Source: Paracoccus chinensis
Lineage (GTDB): Bacteria; Pseudomonadota; Alphaproteobacteria; Rhodobacterales; Rhodobacteraceae
Direction of reading: 5' to 3'
NCBI RefSeq assembly: GCF_900102885.1
Contig: NZ_FNGE01000013.1
Coordinates: forward strand, 1 to 64,000
DNA length: 64,000 nucleotides
This document shows, piece by piece, positions 34,033 through 43,201 of this stretch. A program made the translations under genes and the position numbers. The notes beneath the pieces were generated by a model, which saw only the letters and a program-made list of their open reading frames with translations, was not told the origin of the DNA and searched no databases. Positions within the stretch are counted from its first letter, which is position 1; each line of letters begins with the position of its first letter.

Positions 34033-36048
34033 TTGCAACGCTTCATCATCAACCCGCCCGTCTTCATCGGCGCCGTGGCGCTCACGGGGCTGTTCGTGGC
34101 CGTCGGCGCCTTCCTGCCGGGACAGGCCGAGGTCATCTTCGCCGCCGTGCAGGGCTGGACACTGGCCTCCTTCGGCTGGCTCTACCTGCTGGCCGTGGCG
34201 GTGTTCCTGGGGGCGGTCGTCTTCTTCGCGGCCAGCCGGTACGGCAACATCAAGCTGGGGCCGGACGAATCCACGCCGGATTTCCGCTATCTGTCCTGGT
34301 GCGCGATGCTGTTCGCCGCCGGCATGGGCATCGGGCTGATGTATTTTGGCGTGGGCGAGCCGATGACACATTACGCGGCCCCGCCCGACGCCGAGCCCAT
34401 GACCGTCGCCGCGCAGCGCCAGGCGATGACCGTGACCTTCTTCCACTACGGGCTGCACGCCTGGGCGATCTATGCCGTGGTCGGGCTGTCGCTGGCCTAC
34501 TTCGGCCACCGCTACAACCTGCCGCTGACGATCCGGTCCGGCCTTTATCCGCTGCTGAAGGAACGCATCAACGGCCCCATCGGGCATGCCGTGGACATCT
34601 TCGCCATCTGCGGGACGCTGTTCGGGGTCGCGACCTCGATGGGCTTCGGCGTGCTGCAGATCAACGCGGGGCTCGAGCATCTTTTCGGCCTTCCCAACAA
34701 CGTCCTGGTGCAGCTGACCCTGATCGCGATCGTCACCGCGGCGGCCACGGTCTCGGTCGTGACGGGGGTGGACAAGGGCGTCCGCATCCTCAGCGAGCTG
34801 AACCTCGTGATGGCGGTCCTGCTGATGCTCTTCGTGCTGGCGGTGGGGCCGACGGGGCTGCTGATGCGCGATTTCGTGCAGAACATCGGCTTCTACCTCG
34901 ACAGCTTCCTGCTGCGGACCTTCAACATCTATGCCTATGAGCCGCGGCCCTGGATCGACGCCTGGACGCTGTTCTACTGGTCCTGGTGGATTTCCTGGTC
35001 GCCCTTCGTGGGGATGTTCATCGCCCGCATCTCGCGCGGGCGGACGGTGCGGGAATTCGTGGTGGCCGTGCTCTGCGTCCCGGTGGGCTTCACCTTCATC
35101 TGGATGACGGTCTTCGGGAACACGGCGCTGTTTCTGGACACGACCGTCGCGGATGGGGCGCTGTCCGCCGCCGTCGCCGCCGACATGTCGGTCGCGCTGT
35201 TCCAGTTCTTCGAATACCTGCCGCTGCCCGCCGTCACCTCGGCCCTCGCCGTGGCGCTGATCTCGGTGTTCTTCGTGACCTCCTGCGACTCGGGCTCGCT
35301 GGTGGTGGACACCATCGCGGCGGGCGGGCGCACCGACACCTCGGCCCTGCAGAGGGTCTTCTGGTGCGCGCTGGAAGGCGTGGTCGCGGGCGTCCTGCTG
35401 GTGGCGGGCGGGCTTGGCGCGCTGCAATCGGCGACGATCGCCACGGCGCTGCCCTTCACGCTGATCATGCTGGCGCTGATCTGGGCCTTGGCCAAGGGAA
35501 TGCGGGCGGACGTGGCGCAATACCAGATGGGCCGCGACCTCACTGCCCGGCGGGCCGAGCCTGCCGCGGGACCGTCCTGGGAAAGGCGGCTGGCCATGAT
35601 GCTGGACGCGCCCACGCAGGCCGCGGTCCGGACGCATATCGACCGCACCATCCTGCCCGCCCTGCGCGAGGTCGCGGCCGAGCTGAAGCGGCGGGGCCTC
35701 GACGCGGGCGTCGCCTTCGGGGATGGCGAGGAGACGGCGGTGCTGAAGGTGCCCTCGCCCAACAGCCGCGACTTCGTCTATGGCGTGCAGCCGGCCAGCC
35801 GCGCGGTCGCCGCCTTCACCCTGCCCGAGGCCACCGACCCCGAGATGCGCCACGAGGCGCGCACCTTCTTCAGCGATGGCAGCCAGGGCTATGACCTGAT
35901 GGGCATGACCCGCGACCAGATCATCTCGGACGTGCTGGTGCAGTTCGAGCGCTACCTGCAGCTTGTCCGCCTGCCCGAGACCGCCCTGCTGGTCGGCGCG
36001 CCCGAGCACGCGCCCGAAGCGCCGCCCAGGGACCCCGGTCCCCGTTGA
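34033..36048 (+). CDS. betT: BCCT-family choline/betaine transporter (BetT type)
   Basis: 671 residues with a TTG start preceded by AGGGA; E. coli BetT is 677. Twelve membrane helices span residues ~8-490. Family motifs [18 protein letters not shown] and the helix-8 tryptophan signature [19 protein letters not shown] (~310-330) are present. A long cytoplasmic C-terminal domain (~490-671) is characteristic of BetT, where it senses osmotic stress. The transporter couples import of choline or a betaine to protons or sodium. No betA/betB oxidation genes are in the window, so conversion would occur elsewhere. Confidence 0.9.
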   Translation: MQRFIINPPVFIGAVALTGLFVAVGAFLPGQAEVIFAAVQGWTLASFGWLYLLAVAVFLGAVVFFAASRYGNIKLGPDESTPDFRYLSWCAMLFAAGMGIGLMYFGVGEPMTHYAAPPDAEPMTVAAQRQAMTVTFFHYGLHAWAIYAVVGLSLAYFGHRYNLPLTIRSGLYPLLKERINGPIGHAVDIFAICGTLFGVATSMGFGVLQINAGLEHLFGLPNNVLVQLTLIAIVTAAATVSVVTGVDKGVRILSELNLVMAVLLMLFVLAVGPTGLLMRDFVQNIGFYLDSFLLRTFNIYAYEPRPWIDAWTLFYWSWWISWSPFVGMFIARISRGRTVREFVVAVLCVPVGFTFIWMTVFGNTALFLDTTVADGALSAAVAADMSVALFQFFEYLPLPAVTSALAVALISVFFVTSCDSGSLVVDTIAAGGRTDTSALQRVFWCALEGVVAGVLLVAGGLGALQSATIATALPFTLIMLALIWALAKGMRADVAQYQMGRDLTARRAEPAAGPSWERRLAMMLDAPTQAAVRTHIDRTILPALREVAAELKRRGLDAGVAFGDGEETAVLKVPSPNSRDFVYGVQPASRAVAAFTLPEATDPEMRHEARTFFSDGSQGYDLMGMTRDQIISDVLVQFERYLQLVRLPETALLVGAPEHAPEAPPRDPGPR

Positions 36049-36112
36049 TCCCGGCCGCGCTTCGGGGTCTGATCCGCGTGGCGGCCCCGGACCCCGGCGA
36101 AGGATGCGACGC

Positions 36113-37234
36113 ATGACCAAGGACGGCTTTCTGCCGAGACTCGCGCTGGTGACGCTTGCGGCGATCCTGGTGATCCTGGTCTGGCGCGGGTTTCCCCTGC
36201 TGGAGCGGGCCCTTCAGGGACCGGTGGACGAGCCCCGCGCCGTCGCGCCCCGCGGGGATCTGGCGGGGGTCGAGCAGACCACCATCGCCATCTTCGAGAA
36301 TGCCCGCGACAGCGTCGTCTCGATCACCACCGAAAGCCGCGTCGTCGATTTCTGGACGCGGAACGCCTATGACGTCCCGCGCGGCAGCGGCTCGGGCTTC
36401 ATCTGGGACGCGCAGGGCCATGTGGTGACGAACAACCACGTCATCGAGGGCGCGACCGGCGCGCTGGTGCGGCTGGCCGACGGCCGCGCCTATCCCGCCC
36501 GGCTGGTGGGCGCGGCCCCTGAACACGACCTGGCCGTCCTGCGCATCGACGCGGGCGCCGAGACGCCGCTGCCCGTGTCCGTGGGCGTCAGCGAGGACCT
36601 GCGCGTGGGCCAGAGCGTCTTTGCCATCGGCAACCCCTTCGGGCTGGACTGGACGCTGACGACCGGCATCGTCTCGGCCCTGGACCGGGAACTTCCGGGC
36701 GCGCGGGGCCGGGCGATCCGGGGGCTCATCCAGACGGATGCGGCGATCAACCCTGGAAACTCGGGCGGTCCTCTGCTGGACAGCGGGGGGCGGCTGATCG
36801 GGGTCAACACGGCGATCTACAGCCCCTCGGGGTCAAGCGCGGGGATCGGCTTCGCGGTGCCCGTGGACACGGTGAACCGCGTGGTGCCGCAGCTGATCGC
36901 GACGGGCCGCTATGCGCCGCCCACCCTGGGCGTCGCGCATGACCCGCGCGGCGACGCCCTGCTCAGGCGCGCCGGGATCGAGGGGGTGATGGTGCTGGAG
37001 GTCACGCCCGACAGCCCCGCCGCCGCGGCCGGGCTGCGGCCTGCGCGGATCACCCCCGACGGGCGGCTGGCGCTGGGGGACGTGATCCGGTCCCTTGACG
37101 GCGCGGCGATCGAGGATTCCGAGGACCTGCGCTCGGCCCTCGACCAGCGGCGGGCGGGCGAGACGGTCGCGCTCGGCCTTCTGCGCGAGGGCCGCGAGGC
37201 CGAGGTCACGGTGACGCTGGCCGCCGGGCAGTGA
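36113..37234 (+). CDS. Membrane-anchored trypsin-like serine protease with one PDZ domain (DegS/HtrA type)
   Basis: 373 residues from the ATG with GAAGGA eight bases upstream. One N-terminal membrane helix (LALVTLAAILVILVW) and no cleavage site suggest anchoring in the inner membrane facing the periplasm. Catalytic triad His109 (VVTNNHVI), Asp139 (EHDLAVLRI) and Ser217 (NPGNSGGPL). A single PDZ domain follows (~280-370). One PDZ plus a membrane anchor is the DegS plan, but DegS functions depend on RseA-type partners that are not seen here. Probably protein quality control in the periplasm. Confidence 0.9.
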   Translation: MTKDGFLPRLALVTLAAILVILVWRGFPLLERALQGPVDEPRAVAPRGDLAGVEQTTIAIFENARDSVVSITTESRVVDFWTRNAYDVPRGSGSGFIWDAQGHVVTNNHVIEGATGALVRLADGRAYPARLVGAAPEHDLAVLRIDAGAETPLPVSVGVSEDLRVGQSVFAIGNPFGLDWTLTTGIVSALDRELPGARGRAIRGLIQTDAAINPGNSGGPLLDSGGRLIGVNTAIYSPSGSSAGIGFAVPVDTVNRVVPQLIATGRYAPPTLGVAHDPRGDALLRRAGIEGVMVLEVTPDSPAAAAGLRPARITPDGRLALGDVIRSLDGAAIEDSEDLRSALDQRRAGETVALGLLREGREAEVTVTLAAGQ

Positions 37235-37877
37235 CGGCCGGCCATATTGCCCCTGCCGCGTCCGTTTCCTGACGCCGGGCGGGAAGGTCGCCCGCGAGAT
37301 ACGGTCGAATTCCGGGATGCCCTGGACGCGCGGGCGGTTTTCCGGGTTTTTCAGGGACATCGGTGGAAGAGGATACCCGTCATTCTCTGGAAAAGTCGAA
37401 TTTCACGGGCGTTCGTTTTTCATGGGCATGATTATCGAACCCCGCCGGAGCTTCCTTAATAGAGGCGCCAGAGCAACAATTGCGCTGAAACCTGCCGAGT
37501 GAAGTTCCGGGTCACATTCCGGCTACCCTCAGCCCGCCCGAGTCATGCTAAGCAGCAGTCACGAGCGGTCGGCAATCACGCCTGTATCCGCAAGAGGGTG
37601 AACAGTCTTTCAGGAGAAAAGGCAGGCCGGAGCCCCGACGGGATCGCGCTGCAGGACCTTTGCCCCGGTGCCGGATCGGCGCTTGGGAAAGCCCGTGCGC
37701 GGCGACAGGGGCAAGCGGCGAACCACCGGCATGAAGCGGAAACAAATCACGTTAATTTTTATCAAGAGCCGCATTGCCATTCATATTGATTTTGCAAGAT
37801 ATCGCCAAATATAGAGGCCACGACACGGAATTATCCTCCCGTAAAGGAGACGGGAGAAACCTGGGGAGACTGACCTG
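37235..37877. other. Long, relatively AT-rich intergenic region upstream of the H-NS-like gene
   Basis: About 640 bases with clearly lower GC than the surroundings and no convincing coding frame. The last 140 bases are the most AT-rich (about 37740-37835) and end in a perfect seven-base hairpin, CTCCCGT (37836-37842) with ACGGGAG (37850-37856), 21 bases before the ATG of the H-NS-like gene. The hairpin would lie in the mRNA leader. H-NS-family proteins bind AT-rich curved DNA, so self-regulation here is plausible. Confidence 0.5.
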
Positions 37878-38243
37878 ATGAATGGGAAGGAAGATAAGAC
37901 TAATTCGTCTGAAGTTCTGGAAAGAATGAGCCTCGGCGAGCTGAAGGAACTGCGAAAGAAGCTGGACCGTGCCATCTCGAATTACGAGACGCGAAAGCGG
38001 CAGCAGGCGCTTTCGGCGCTGGAGCAGGCGGCCCGGGACCACGGGTTCAAGCTGTCGGAACTGATATCCGATCGCCCGTCGGGCAGGTCGAAGAGCAAGG
38101 CGGGCGAGGCCGAATCAAGCGGGCCGCCGGCCTATGTGAATCCCGACAATCCCGAACAGACCTGGAGCGGCCGGGGACGCCGACCCCGCTGGGTCCATGA
38201 CGCCCTGGAGGCGGGCCGGACGCTGGAGGAGATGGCCGCCTGA
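37878..38243 (+). CDS. H-NS-family nucleoid-associated protein (HvrA/TrgB-like)
   Basis: 121 residues, ATG with GGGGAG upstream. Residues ~10-65 form a coiled-coil oligomerisation region (LERMSLGELKELRKKLDRAI). The C-terminal domain reads YVNPDNPEQTWSGRGRRPRW, the alphaproteobacterial version of the H-NS DNA-binding loop (TWSGRGRRP), which inserts in the minor groove. HvrA-type proteins tune gene expression globally and silence AT-rich or acquired DNA. Plasmid-borne copies are thought to reduce the burden of the replicon on the host. Confidence 0.92.
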   Translation: MNGKEDKTNSSEVLERMSLGELKELRKKLDRAISNYETRKRQQALSALEQAARDHGFKLSELISDRPSGRSKSKAGEAESSGPPAYVNPDNPEQTWSGRGRRPRWVHDALEAGRTLEEMAA

Positions 38244-38421
38244 AAGACGGCGCGCCTTTCTCGCAGTGCGGCTGCCTTGCAGGGGCCGTTCGGCGGGGGG
38301 CCTTGCATGAAAGGCCTTCGCCGCGTTCGGTGCCTCGTTGAGGGACAGGGCAGGGGCTCGGCGCATGACGCCGGAAGGGGGCGCTGTTGCCCATCGTTCC
38401 GGCTGATGCAACGCTGCCCGC

Positions 38422-39321
38422 ATGGGTGAACTGGAATCCATCCGCGTCTTCCTGGCCGTTGTCGAGCAGCAGAGCTTCGCAGGCGCCGCGCGGCAGCTTG
38501 GCCTGACGCCGGCCTCGGTCACGCGCACCATCGCGGGGCTCGAGAACCGGCTGGGCGTGCAGCTTCTGGTGCGGACCACGCGGCAGGTCTCGCTGACCTC
38601 GGCGGGGGCGGTCTATGCCGCCCGCGTGGCGCCGCTGGCCGAGGCGCTGACCCGAGCCGCGCAGGAAACGCGCGAGGCGCAGGGCATCGCCTCGGGACTG
38701 GTCCGCGTCAGCGCGCCCATGTCGCTGGGGCTGCGGGTGCTGCCTGCCGTGCTGTCGCGCTTTGCCGGGCTTTACCCGCAGACGCATGTGGCGCTGAACC
38801 TGTCGGACAGCTTCGTCGACATCGTCGAGGAGGATTACGACCTCGCCATCCGCATCTCGGGCCCGCCCGGCGACAAGTCCACCATCTGGCGCAAGATCTG
38901 TCCCGTGCCGCGCGCGCTGGTCGCAGCGCCCGGCTATCTGCGCGTCCAGGGCACTCCGCAGGACCCCGCCGACCTGGCCGGGCACGCCTGCCTGGGCTAT
39001 CGCGCCGATGCCCGCGACGAGGTCTGGGAGCTGTCGAAGGGCAGCACCCGCCGCAGCCACCGCGCGGCCGGGCGCTTCGGCGCCAACAACGGCGACGTGC
39101 TGGCGCGGCTGGCCCTGAACGGCGAGGGCATCGCCCTTCTGCCCCGCTTCATCGTCGAGGAGGACCTGGCTGCGGGCCGTCTGGCCGAGGTCCTGCCCGG
39201 TTGGTCCGCGCCCGAGATCTGGCTGACGCTCTATTACCCGCCCTACGAACGGCTGCCGCTGAAGGTCGCCGCCTTCTCGGATGTCTTCGAGGCCCATATC
39301 CGCGAGGCTTGTCCCCTCTGA
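38422..39321 (+). CDS. LysR-family transcription regulator
   Basis: 299 residues. N-terminal helix-turn-helix (residues ~4-60: VFLAVVEQQSFAGAARQLGLTP) and a periplasmic-binding-like effector domain from ~90. It resembles the CrgA/DmlR group. It lies directly upstream of, and in the same direction as, the ring-cleaving dioxygenase/hydrolase pair, with a perfect 10-base inverted repeat between them that fits a LysR site. It probably activates that pair in response to an aromatic or quinone. A near EcfG-like motif (GGAAG-N17-CGTT, 38373-38398) lies 24 bases before its start. Confidence 0.9.
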   Translation: MGELESIRVFLAVVEQQSFAGAARQLGLTPASVTRTIAGLENRLGVQLLVRTTRQVSLTSAGAVYAARVAPLAEALTRAAQETREAQGIASGLVRVSAPMSLGLRVLPAVLSRFAGLYPQTHVALNLSDSFVDIVEEDYDLAIRISGPPGDKSTIWRKICPVPRALVAAPGYLRVQGTPQDPADLAGHACLGYRADARDEVWELSKGSTRRSHRAAGRFGANNGDVLARLALNGEGIALLPRFIVEEDLAAGRLAEVLPGWSAPEIWLTLYYPPYERLPLKVAAFSDVFEAHIREACPL

Positions 39322-39327
39322 CCGCAG

Positions 39328-39352
39328 GATCATTGCGCAGAACGCAATGATC
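39328..39352. promoter_or_regulatory. Perfect 10-bp inverted repeat, candidate LysR operator for mhqO-mhqD
   Basis: GATCATTGCG (39328-39337) and CGCAATGATC (39343-39352) flank a five-base centre. The inner part ATTGCG-CAGAA-CGCAAT contains the T-N11-A core of LysR-type sites. It begins seven bases after the regulator stop and ends about 80 bases before the dioxygenase start, with a possible -10 (TTATCT at 39393) in between. Confidence 0.65.
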
Positions 39353-39434
39353 AATGCCGGCTGCCGGCCGTTCTGCCCGTCCCGCCGCGCCCTTATCTTG
39401 GGACCAAGGAAACGATGCACTTGCGGAGGCAGCC

Positions 39435-40364
39435 ATGCTGAACGACATCAAGGGCCTGCACCACGTCACCTCGATGGCGGCGGAGGCGCAACAGAACAAC
39501 GACTTCTTCACGCACACGCTCGGCCTGCGCCGGGTCAAGAAGACCGTGAACTTCGACGCGCCGCACGTGTATCACCTGTATTACGGGGACGAGACGGGCT
39601 CGGCCGGCACGGTCATGACCTATTTCCCCTTTCCGCATATCCGCCGTGGCCGCCCCGGCACGGGCGAGGTGTCGGAAACCCTGTTCTCGGTCCCGCGCGG
39701 TTCGCTCGGCTACTGGAAGGACCGCTTCGCCGCGCAAGGCGTGGGTGTTCTCGGGGAAGAGGAGCATTTCGGCGAAAGGCGCCTGCGCTTCCAGGGTCCG
39801 GACGGTGACGGCTTCGCGCTGGTCGAGGTCGCGGACGACCCCCGCGCCCCCTGGACGGGCGGCCCGGTGCCCGCCGCCGAGGGCGTGCACGGCTTCCGCG
39901 GCGTCAGCCTGCGGCTGCGCGACGCCGGCGCCACGGCCGAGCTGCTGCGCTTCATGGGCTATCAGGAGGCGGAACGGCACGGCGGGATCACCCGCTTCGC
40001 CATCAACGGCAACGGTGCCGATGTCATCGACGTGGAAACGCTGGCCGAGGCCGAGCCTGCCCGTCAGGGCGCGGGGTCCGTCCACCATGTCGCCTTCGCC
40101 GTCGAGAACCGCGAGGCGCAGCTGCGCGTCCGCAAGGCCCTGATGGACACGGGCTACAACGTGACCCCGGTGATCGACCGCGACTATTTCTGGGCGATCT
40201 ACTTCCGCACCCCGGGCGGCGTGTTGTTCGAGGTCGCGACCAACGAGCCCGGCTTCGACCGCGACGAGGATACCGCGCACCTGGGCCAGGCGCTGAAGCT
40301 GCCCCGCCAGCACGCCCACCTGCGGCCCCGGCTGGAACAGATGCTGCCCGAGATCAGGGACTGA
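39435..40364 (+). CDS. Ring-cleaving dioxygenase, VOC superfamily (MhqO/LinE-like)
   Basis: 309 residues with GGAGG before the ATG. Two tandem vicinal-oxygen-chelate modules: the first begins GLHHVTSMAAEAQQNNDFF, the second VHGFRGVSLRLRD. Metal ligands are in LHHVTS, SVHHVAF and the late FEVATNEPGFD. The family includes B. subtilis MhqO/MhqA, Fe(II) enzymes that open hydroquinone rings as protection against quinones and diamide. Pairing with the adjacent MhqD-like hydrolase supports this. Substrate range in this organism is unknown. Confidence 0.9.
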   Translation: MLNDIKGLHHVTSMAAEAQQNNDFFTHTLGLRRVKKTVNFDAPHVYHLYYGDETGSAGTVMTYFPFPHIRRGRPGTGEVSETLFSVPRGSLGYWKDRFAAQGVGVLGEEEHFGERRLRFQGPDGDGFALVEVADDPRAPWTGGPVPAAEGVHGFRGVSLRLRDAGATAELLRFMGYQEAERHGGITRFAINGNGADVIDVETLAEAEPARQGAGSVHHVAFAVENREAQLRVRKALMDTGYNVTPVIDRDYFWAIYFRTPGGVLFEVATNEPGFDRDEDTAHLGQALKLPRQHAHLRPRLEQMLPEIRD

Positions 40365-40369
40365 CACCC

Positions 40370-40975
40370 ATGTCGCTTGATCTTTACCATCACCTTGCCC
40401 GGCCCGGTGCGCCGGATGCGCCGCTGGTCTTCGCCTTCCACGGCACCGGCGGGGACGAACACCAGTTCACCGGCCTGATCGGGCAGATCCTGCCCGGCGC
40501 CGGGATCGTCGCCCCGCGCGGGGACGTGTCCGAACGTGGCGCGAGCCGCTTCTTCCGCCGCCGGGCGGAAGGCGTCTATGACATGGAGGACCTGCGCGCC
40601 CGAACCGGGCGGATGACCGCCTTCCTGCGCGCCCATGTGCAGGCGAACCCTGGCCGTCCCGTCTTTGCCATGGGCTATTCGAACGGGGCGAACATCCTCG
40701 CCTCGGTGATGTTCGAGGCGTCGGACCTGTTCGACCGCGTGGTGCTGATGCACCCGCTGATCCCCTGGACACCAAGGGAGCAGCCGGGGCTGGCGGGCCG
40801 GCAGGTGCTGGTGACCGCCGGCCGCCGCGACCCGATCTGCCCCCTGCCGCAGACCAAGGCGCTGGCAGGCTGGCTGCGGGCGCAGGGCGCCGCGCTCGAG
40901 CTTGTGCTGAGCGACGGCGGGCACGAGATCACGGCGCCCGAACTGAACGCGGTGGCGGGCTTCCTGCGCCGCTGA
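40370..40975 (+). CDS. Alpha/beta-hydrolase, phospholipase/carboxylesterase family (MhqD-like)
   Basis: 201 residues; the start is five bases after the dioxygenase stop. Nucleophile Ser104 in GYSNG, acid in TAGRRDPICP, and histidine in DGGHEI complete the triad; the oxyanion loop is FHGTGGDEHQF. MhqD proteins co-occur with MhqO and are thought to hydrolyse ring-cleavage products or esters. Convergent with the molybdenum oxidoreductase genes: only six bases separate their stop codons. Confidence 0.9.
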   Translation: MSLDLYHHLARPGAPDAPLVFAFHGTGGDEHQFTGLIGQILPGAGIVAPRGDVSERGASRFFRRRAEGVYDMEDLRARTGRMTAFLRAHVQANPGRPVFAMGYSNGANILASVMFEASDLFDRVVLMHPLIPWTPREQPGLAGRQVLVTAGRRDPICPLPQTKALAGWLRAQGAALELVLSDGGHEITAPELNAVAGFLRR

Positions 40976-40981
40976 CGGGGG

Positions 40982-43201
40982 TCAGCCGAGCTTTTCCAGC
41001 ACCTTGTCCAGCGTGACCGGGAAGGACCGGAAGCGGTGCCCGGTCGCGTTGGCGATGGCGTTCACGATCGCGCCCGCCGTGCCGCACAGGGCAAGCTCGC
41101 CGATGCCCTTGGCCTGCATGGGATTGGCGAAGGGGTCGCGGTCGTCCATCAGCAGCTCGATGTCCATGTGCGGCACGTCGAGGTTCACGGGCACGTGGTA
41201 TTCCGCCAGGTCCCGGTTCATGAAGCTGCCGTCGCGGGCATCGTGGAAGACCTCTTCGTGCAGGGCCTGGCCGATGCCGAAGATCATGCCGCCCATGCAT
41301 TGCGAGCGCGCGGTCTTGGCGTTCAGGATACGCCCGGCGGCGAAGACGCCCGACAGGCGGCGGACATGGACCTCGCCCGTGACGCTGCTGACGGCGACCT
41401 CGCAGAACTCGGCCCCCCAGGAGGACTGGCGGTGCCCGTCCTCGGCCTTGCCCTTGCGGATCGTGCCGGTGCCCTGCAGGCTGTCGCCCGCCAGAACGTC
41501 GGCCAGGTCGCGCTGGCGGTTGCCGGCGATGACGGTGCCGTCCTTCAGGGTCAGCTCCTCCTCGTCGCAGCCCATCCGCTCGGCCAGCTTGCCCCGCAGC
41601 GCGCGCGCGGCCAGCATGACCGAGCTGCCCGAGGACGCCGCCCCGCGCGAGCCGCCCGAGCCGATGGAGGGCGGCAGGTCGCTGTCGCCCAGGACGGTCG
41701 TCACCCGCTCGGGCGGCAGGCCCAGCATCTCGGCCGCGATCTGGGTCAGCACCGAATAGCTGCCGGTGCCGATGTCGGTCATGTCGGTTTCCACCAGCGC
41801 CGTGCCGTCCGGGCGCAGCGTCACCCGCGCGGTCGAGTCGCCCAGCATGTTGACGCGGATGATCGCGCTCATCCCGAAGCCGATCAGCCATTCGCCCTCG
41901 CGGCGGCTGCCGGGCACCTTGGGCCGTTCGGACCAGCCGAAGCGTTCCGCGCCGATCCGGATGCAGTCGGCCAGCCGGTTGCTGCTGAAAGGCTTGCCCG
42001 TCGAGGGGTCCGTTTCGGGGATGTTGCGCAGCCGGAACTCGACCGGGTCGATGCCCGCGGCTTCGGACAGTTCGTCCATGGCCGCGTCGGTGACGGGCAC
42101 GCCCACGGCCTCGCCCGGCGCGCGCATGGACCCCGCGCCGGTCAGGTTCAGCCGCCCGATGTAATGGCCGATCTCGCGGTTCTCGCCCGCCCAGGTGAAC
42201 GAGGTCGCCTGCGTCACCGGTTCGCTGAAGTCCTCGCCGGGCAGGTTCGACACCCAGGCCTCGTGGCCGATGCCGGTCAGATGGCCGTCCGCGTCGCAGC
42301 ACAGGCGCACGCGCTGGCGCGTCTCGCTGCGGCGGTGGGTGGCCTCGAAGACCTGCCGGCGGTGGAGCGCGATGGCGACGGGGCGGCCCAGCTTCTGCGC
42401 GGCGATGGCGGCGCCCACGCCCTCGTGCCCGATCCCCAGCTTGGAGCCGAAGCCTCCGCCCACGTAGCGCGACAGGATGCGGACCTTCTTGACACTGACC
42501 CCCAGCGCGTCGGCCAGCTCCTGCGCGTTGCTGTTCAGCATCTGGTAGCTGCCGCGCAGGGTCAGGCGGCCGTCCTCCCACCAGGCGACGGCGGCATGGG
42601 GCTCCATCGCGGCGTGGCTCATCGAGGGCGTGTCGTATTCCACGTCCACCGAGAAGGCGGCCTTCTTCATGGCGCGGTCCAGGTTCCCCTGCGAGGACTG
42701 CTTGGAGCGGGGCTCCTCGTATTTCGCCTGCGCGGGAAGGATCACGGCCTTGTGGCTGCTGTCCTTGTATTCGGCGCGGGCGGCCAGACCCGCGTCGCGG
42801 GCCTGTTCAAAGGTCTCGGCCACGACCAGCGCGATGGGCTGGCCCTTGTAGAAGATCTCGGCCGGGCCCTGATGGGGCGACTTGGCGTCCCCGCCCTGGG
42901 CCGGGTTGCGGATCATGCGGTCGTCGCGGATCACGGCCAGCACGCCCGGCATGGTCTGCAGTTCCTTCGTGTTCAGCCCCGTGACCCAGCCCTTGGCGAT
43001 GTTGGCGCGCACGAACCAGCCATAGGCGGTGCCGGGGGGATGGTCCTCGTCGGCATAGCTTGCGGTGCCGCTGACCTTCAGCGGCCCTTCGGGTCGGTCC
43101 ATGGGCGTGCTGATGACGCCCTGCGCCATGCGGTCCAGCAGGTCCTCCTGGTCGGGAAGATCCATCCGGTGGTCGAGCTTCAGTTCGATCGGTTCGGGCA
43201 T
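40982..43201 (-). CDS. Molybdenum-binding subunit of aldehyde oxidoreductase (PaoC/XdhB-like)
   Basis: 739 residues from the ATG; a GTG one codon earlier also has GGAG upstream. Xanthine-oxidase-family domains: the N-terminal 'hammerhead' domain (~35-145, SGTASYADEDHPPGTAYGWFV), then two Mo-pterin domains with GGGFGSKLG and RAPGEAVG. The catalytic base is Glu702 in KGIGELALCGTAGAIVNA. Best matched to the PaoC branch, which oxidises aldehydes to acids. Last gene of a three-gene minus-strand operon. Confidence 0.9.
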   Translation of the reverse strand: MPEPIELKLDHRMDLPDQEDLLDRMAQGVISTPMDRPEGPLKVSGTASYADEDHPPGTAYGWFVRANIAKGWVTGLNTKELQTMPGVLAVIRDDRMIRNPAQGGDAKSPHQGPAEIFYKGQPIALVVAETFEQARDAGLAARAEYKDSSHKAVILPAQAKYEEPRSKQSSQGNLDRAMKKAAFSVDVEYDTPSMSHAAMEPHAAVAWWEDGRLTLRGSYQMLNSNAQELADALGVSVKKVRILSRYVGGGFGSKLGIGHEGVGAAIAAQKLGRPVAIALHRRQVFEATHRRSETRQRVRLCCDADGHLTGIGHEAWVSNLPGEDFSEPVTQATSFTWAGENREIGHYIGRLNLTGAGSMRAPGEAVGVPVTDAAMDELSEAAGIDPVEFRLRNIPETDPSTGKPFSSNRLADCIRIGAERFGWSERPKVPGSRREGEWLIGFGMSAIIRVNMLGDSTARVTLRPDGTALVETDMTDIGTGSYSVLTQIAAEMLGLPPERVTTVLGDSDLPPSIGSGGSRGAASSGSSVMLAARALRGKLAERMGCDEEELTLKDGTVIAGNRQRDLADVLAGDSLQGTGTIRKGKAEDGHRQSSWGAEFCEVAVSSVTGEVHVRRLSGVFAAGRILNAKTARSQCMGGMIFGIGQALHEEVFHDARDGSFMNRDLAEYHVPVNLDVPHMDIELLMDDRDPFANPMQAKGIGELALCGTAGAIVNAIANATGHRFRSFPVTLDKVLEKLG

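Noticed and set aside
33769..36120. A 783-codon minus-strand frame opposite betT
   Set aside because: Shadow of the transporter gene; no start site and no domain.
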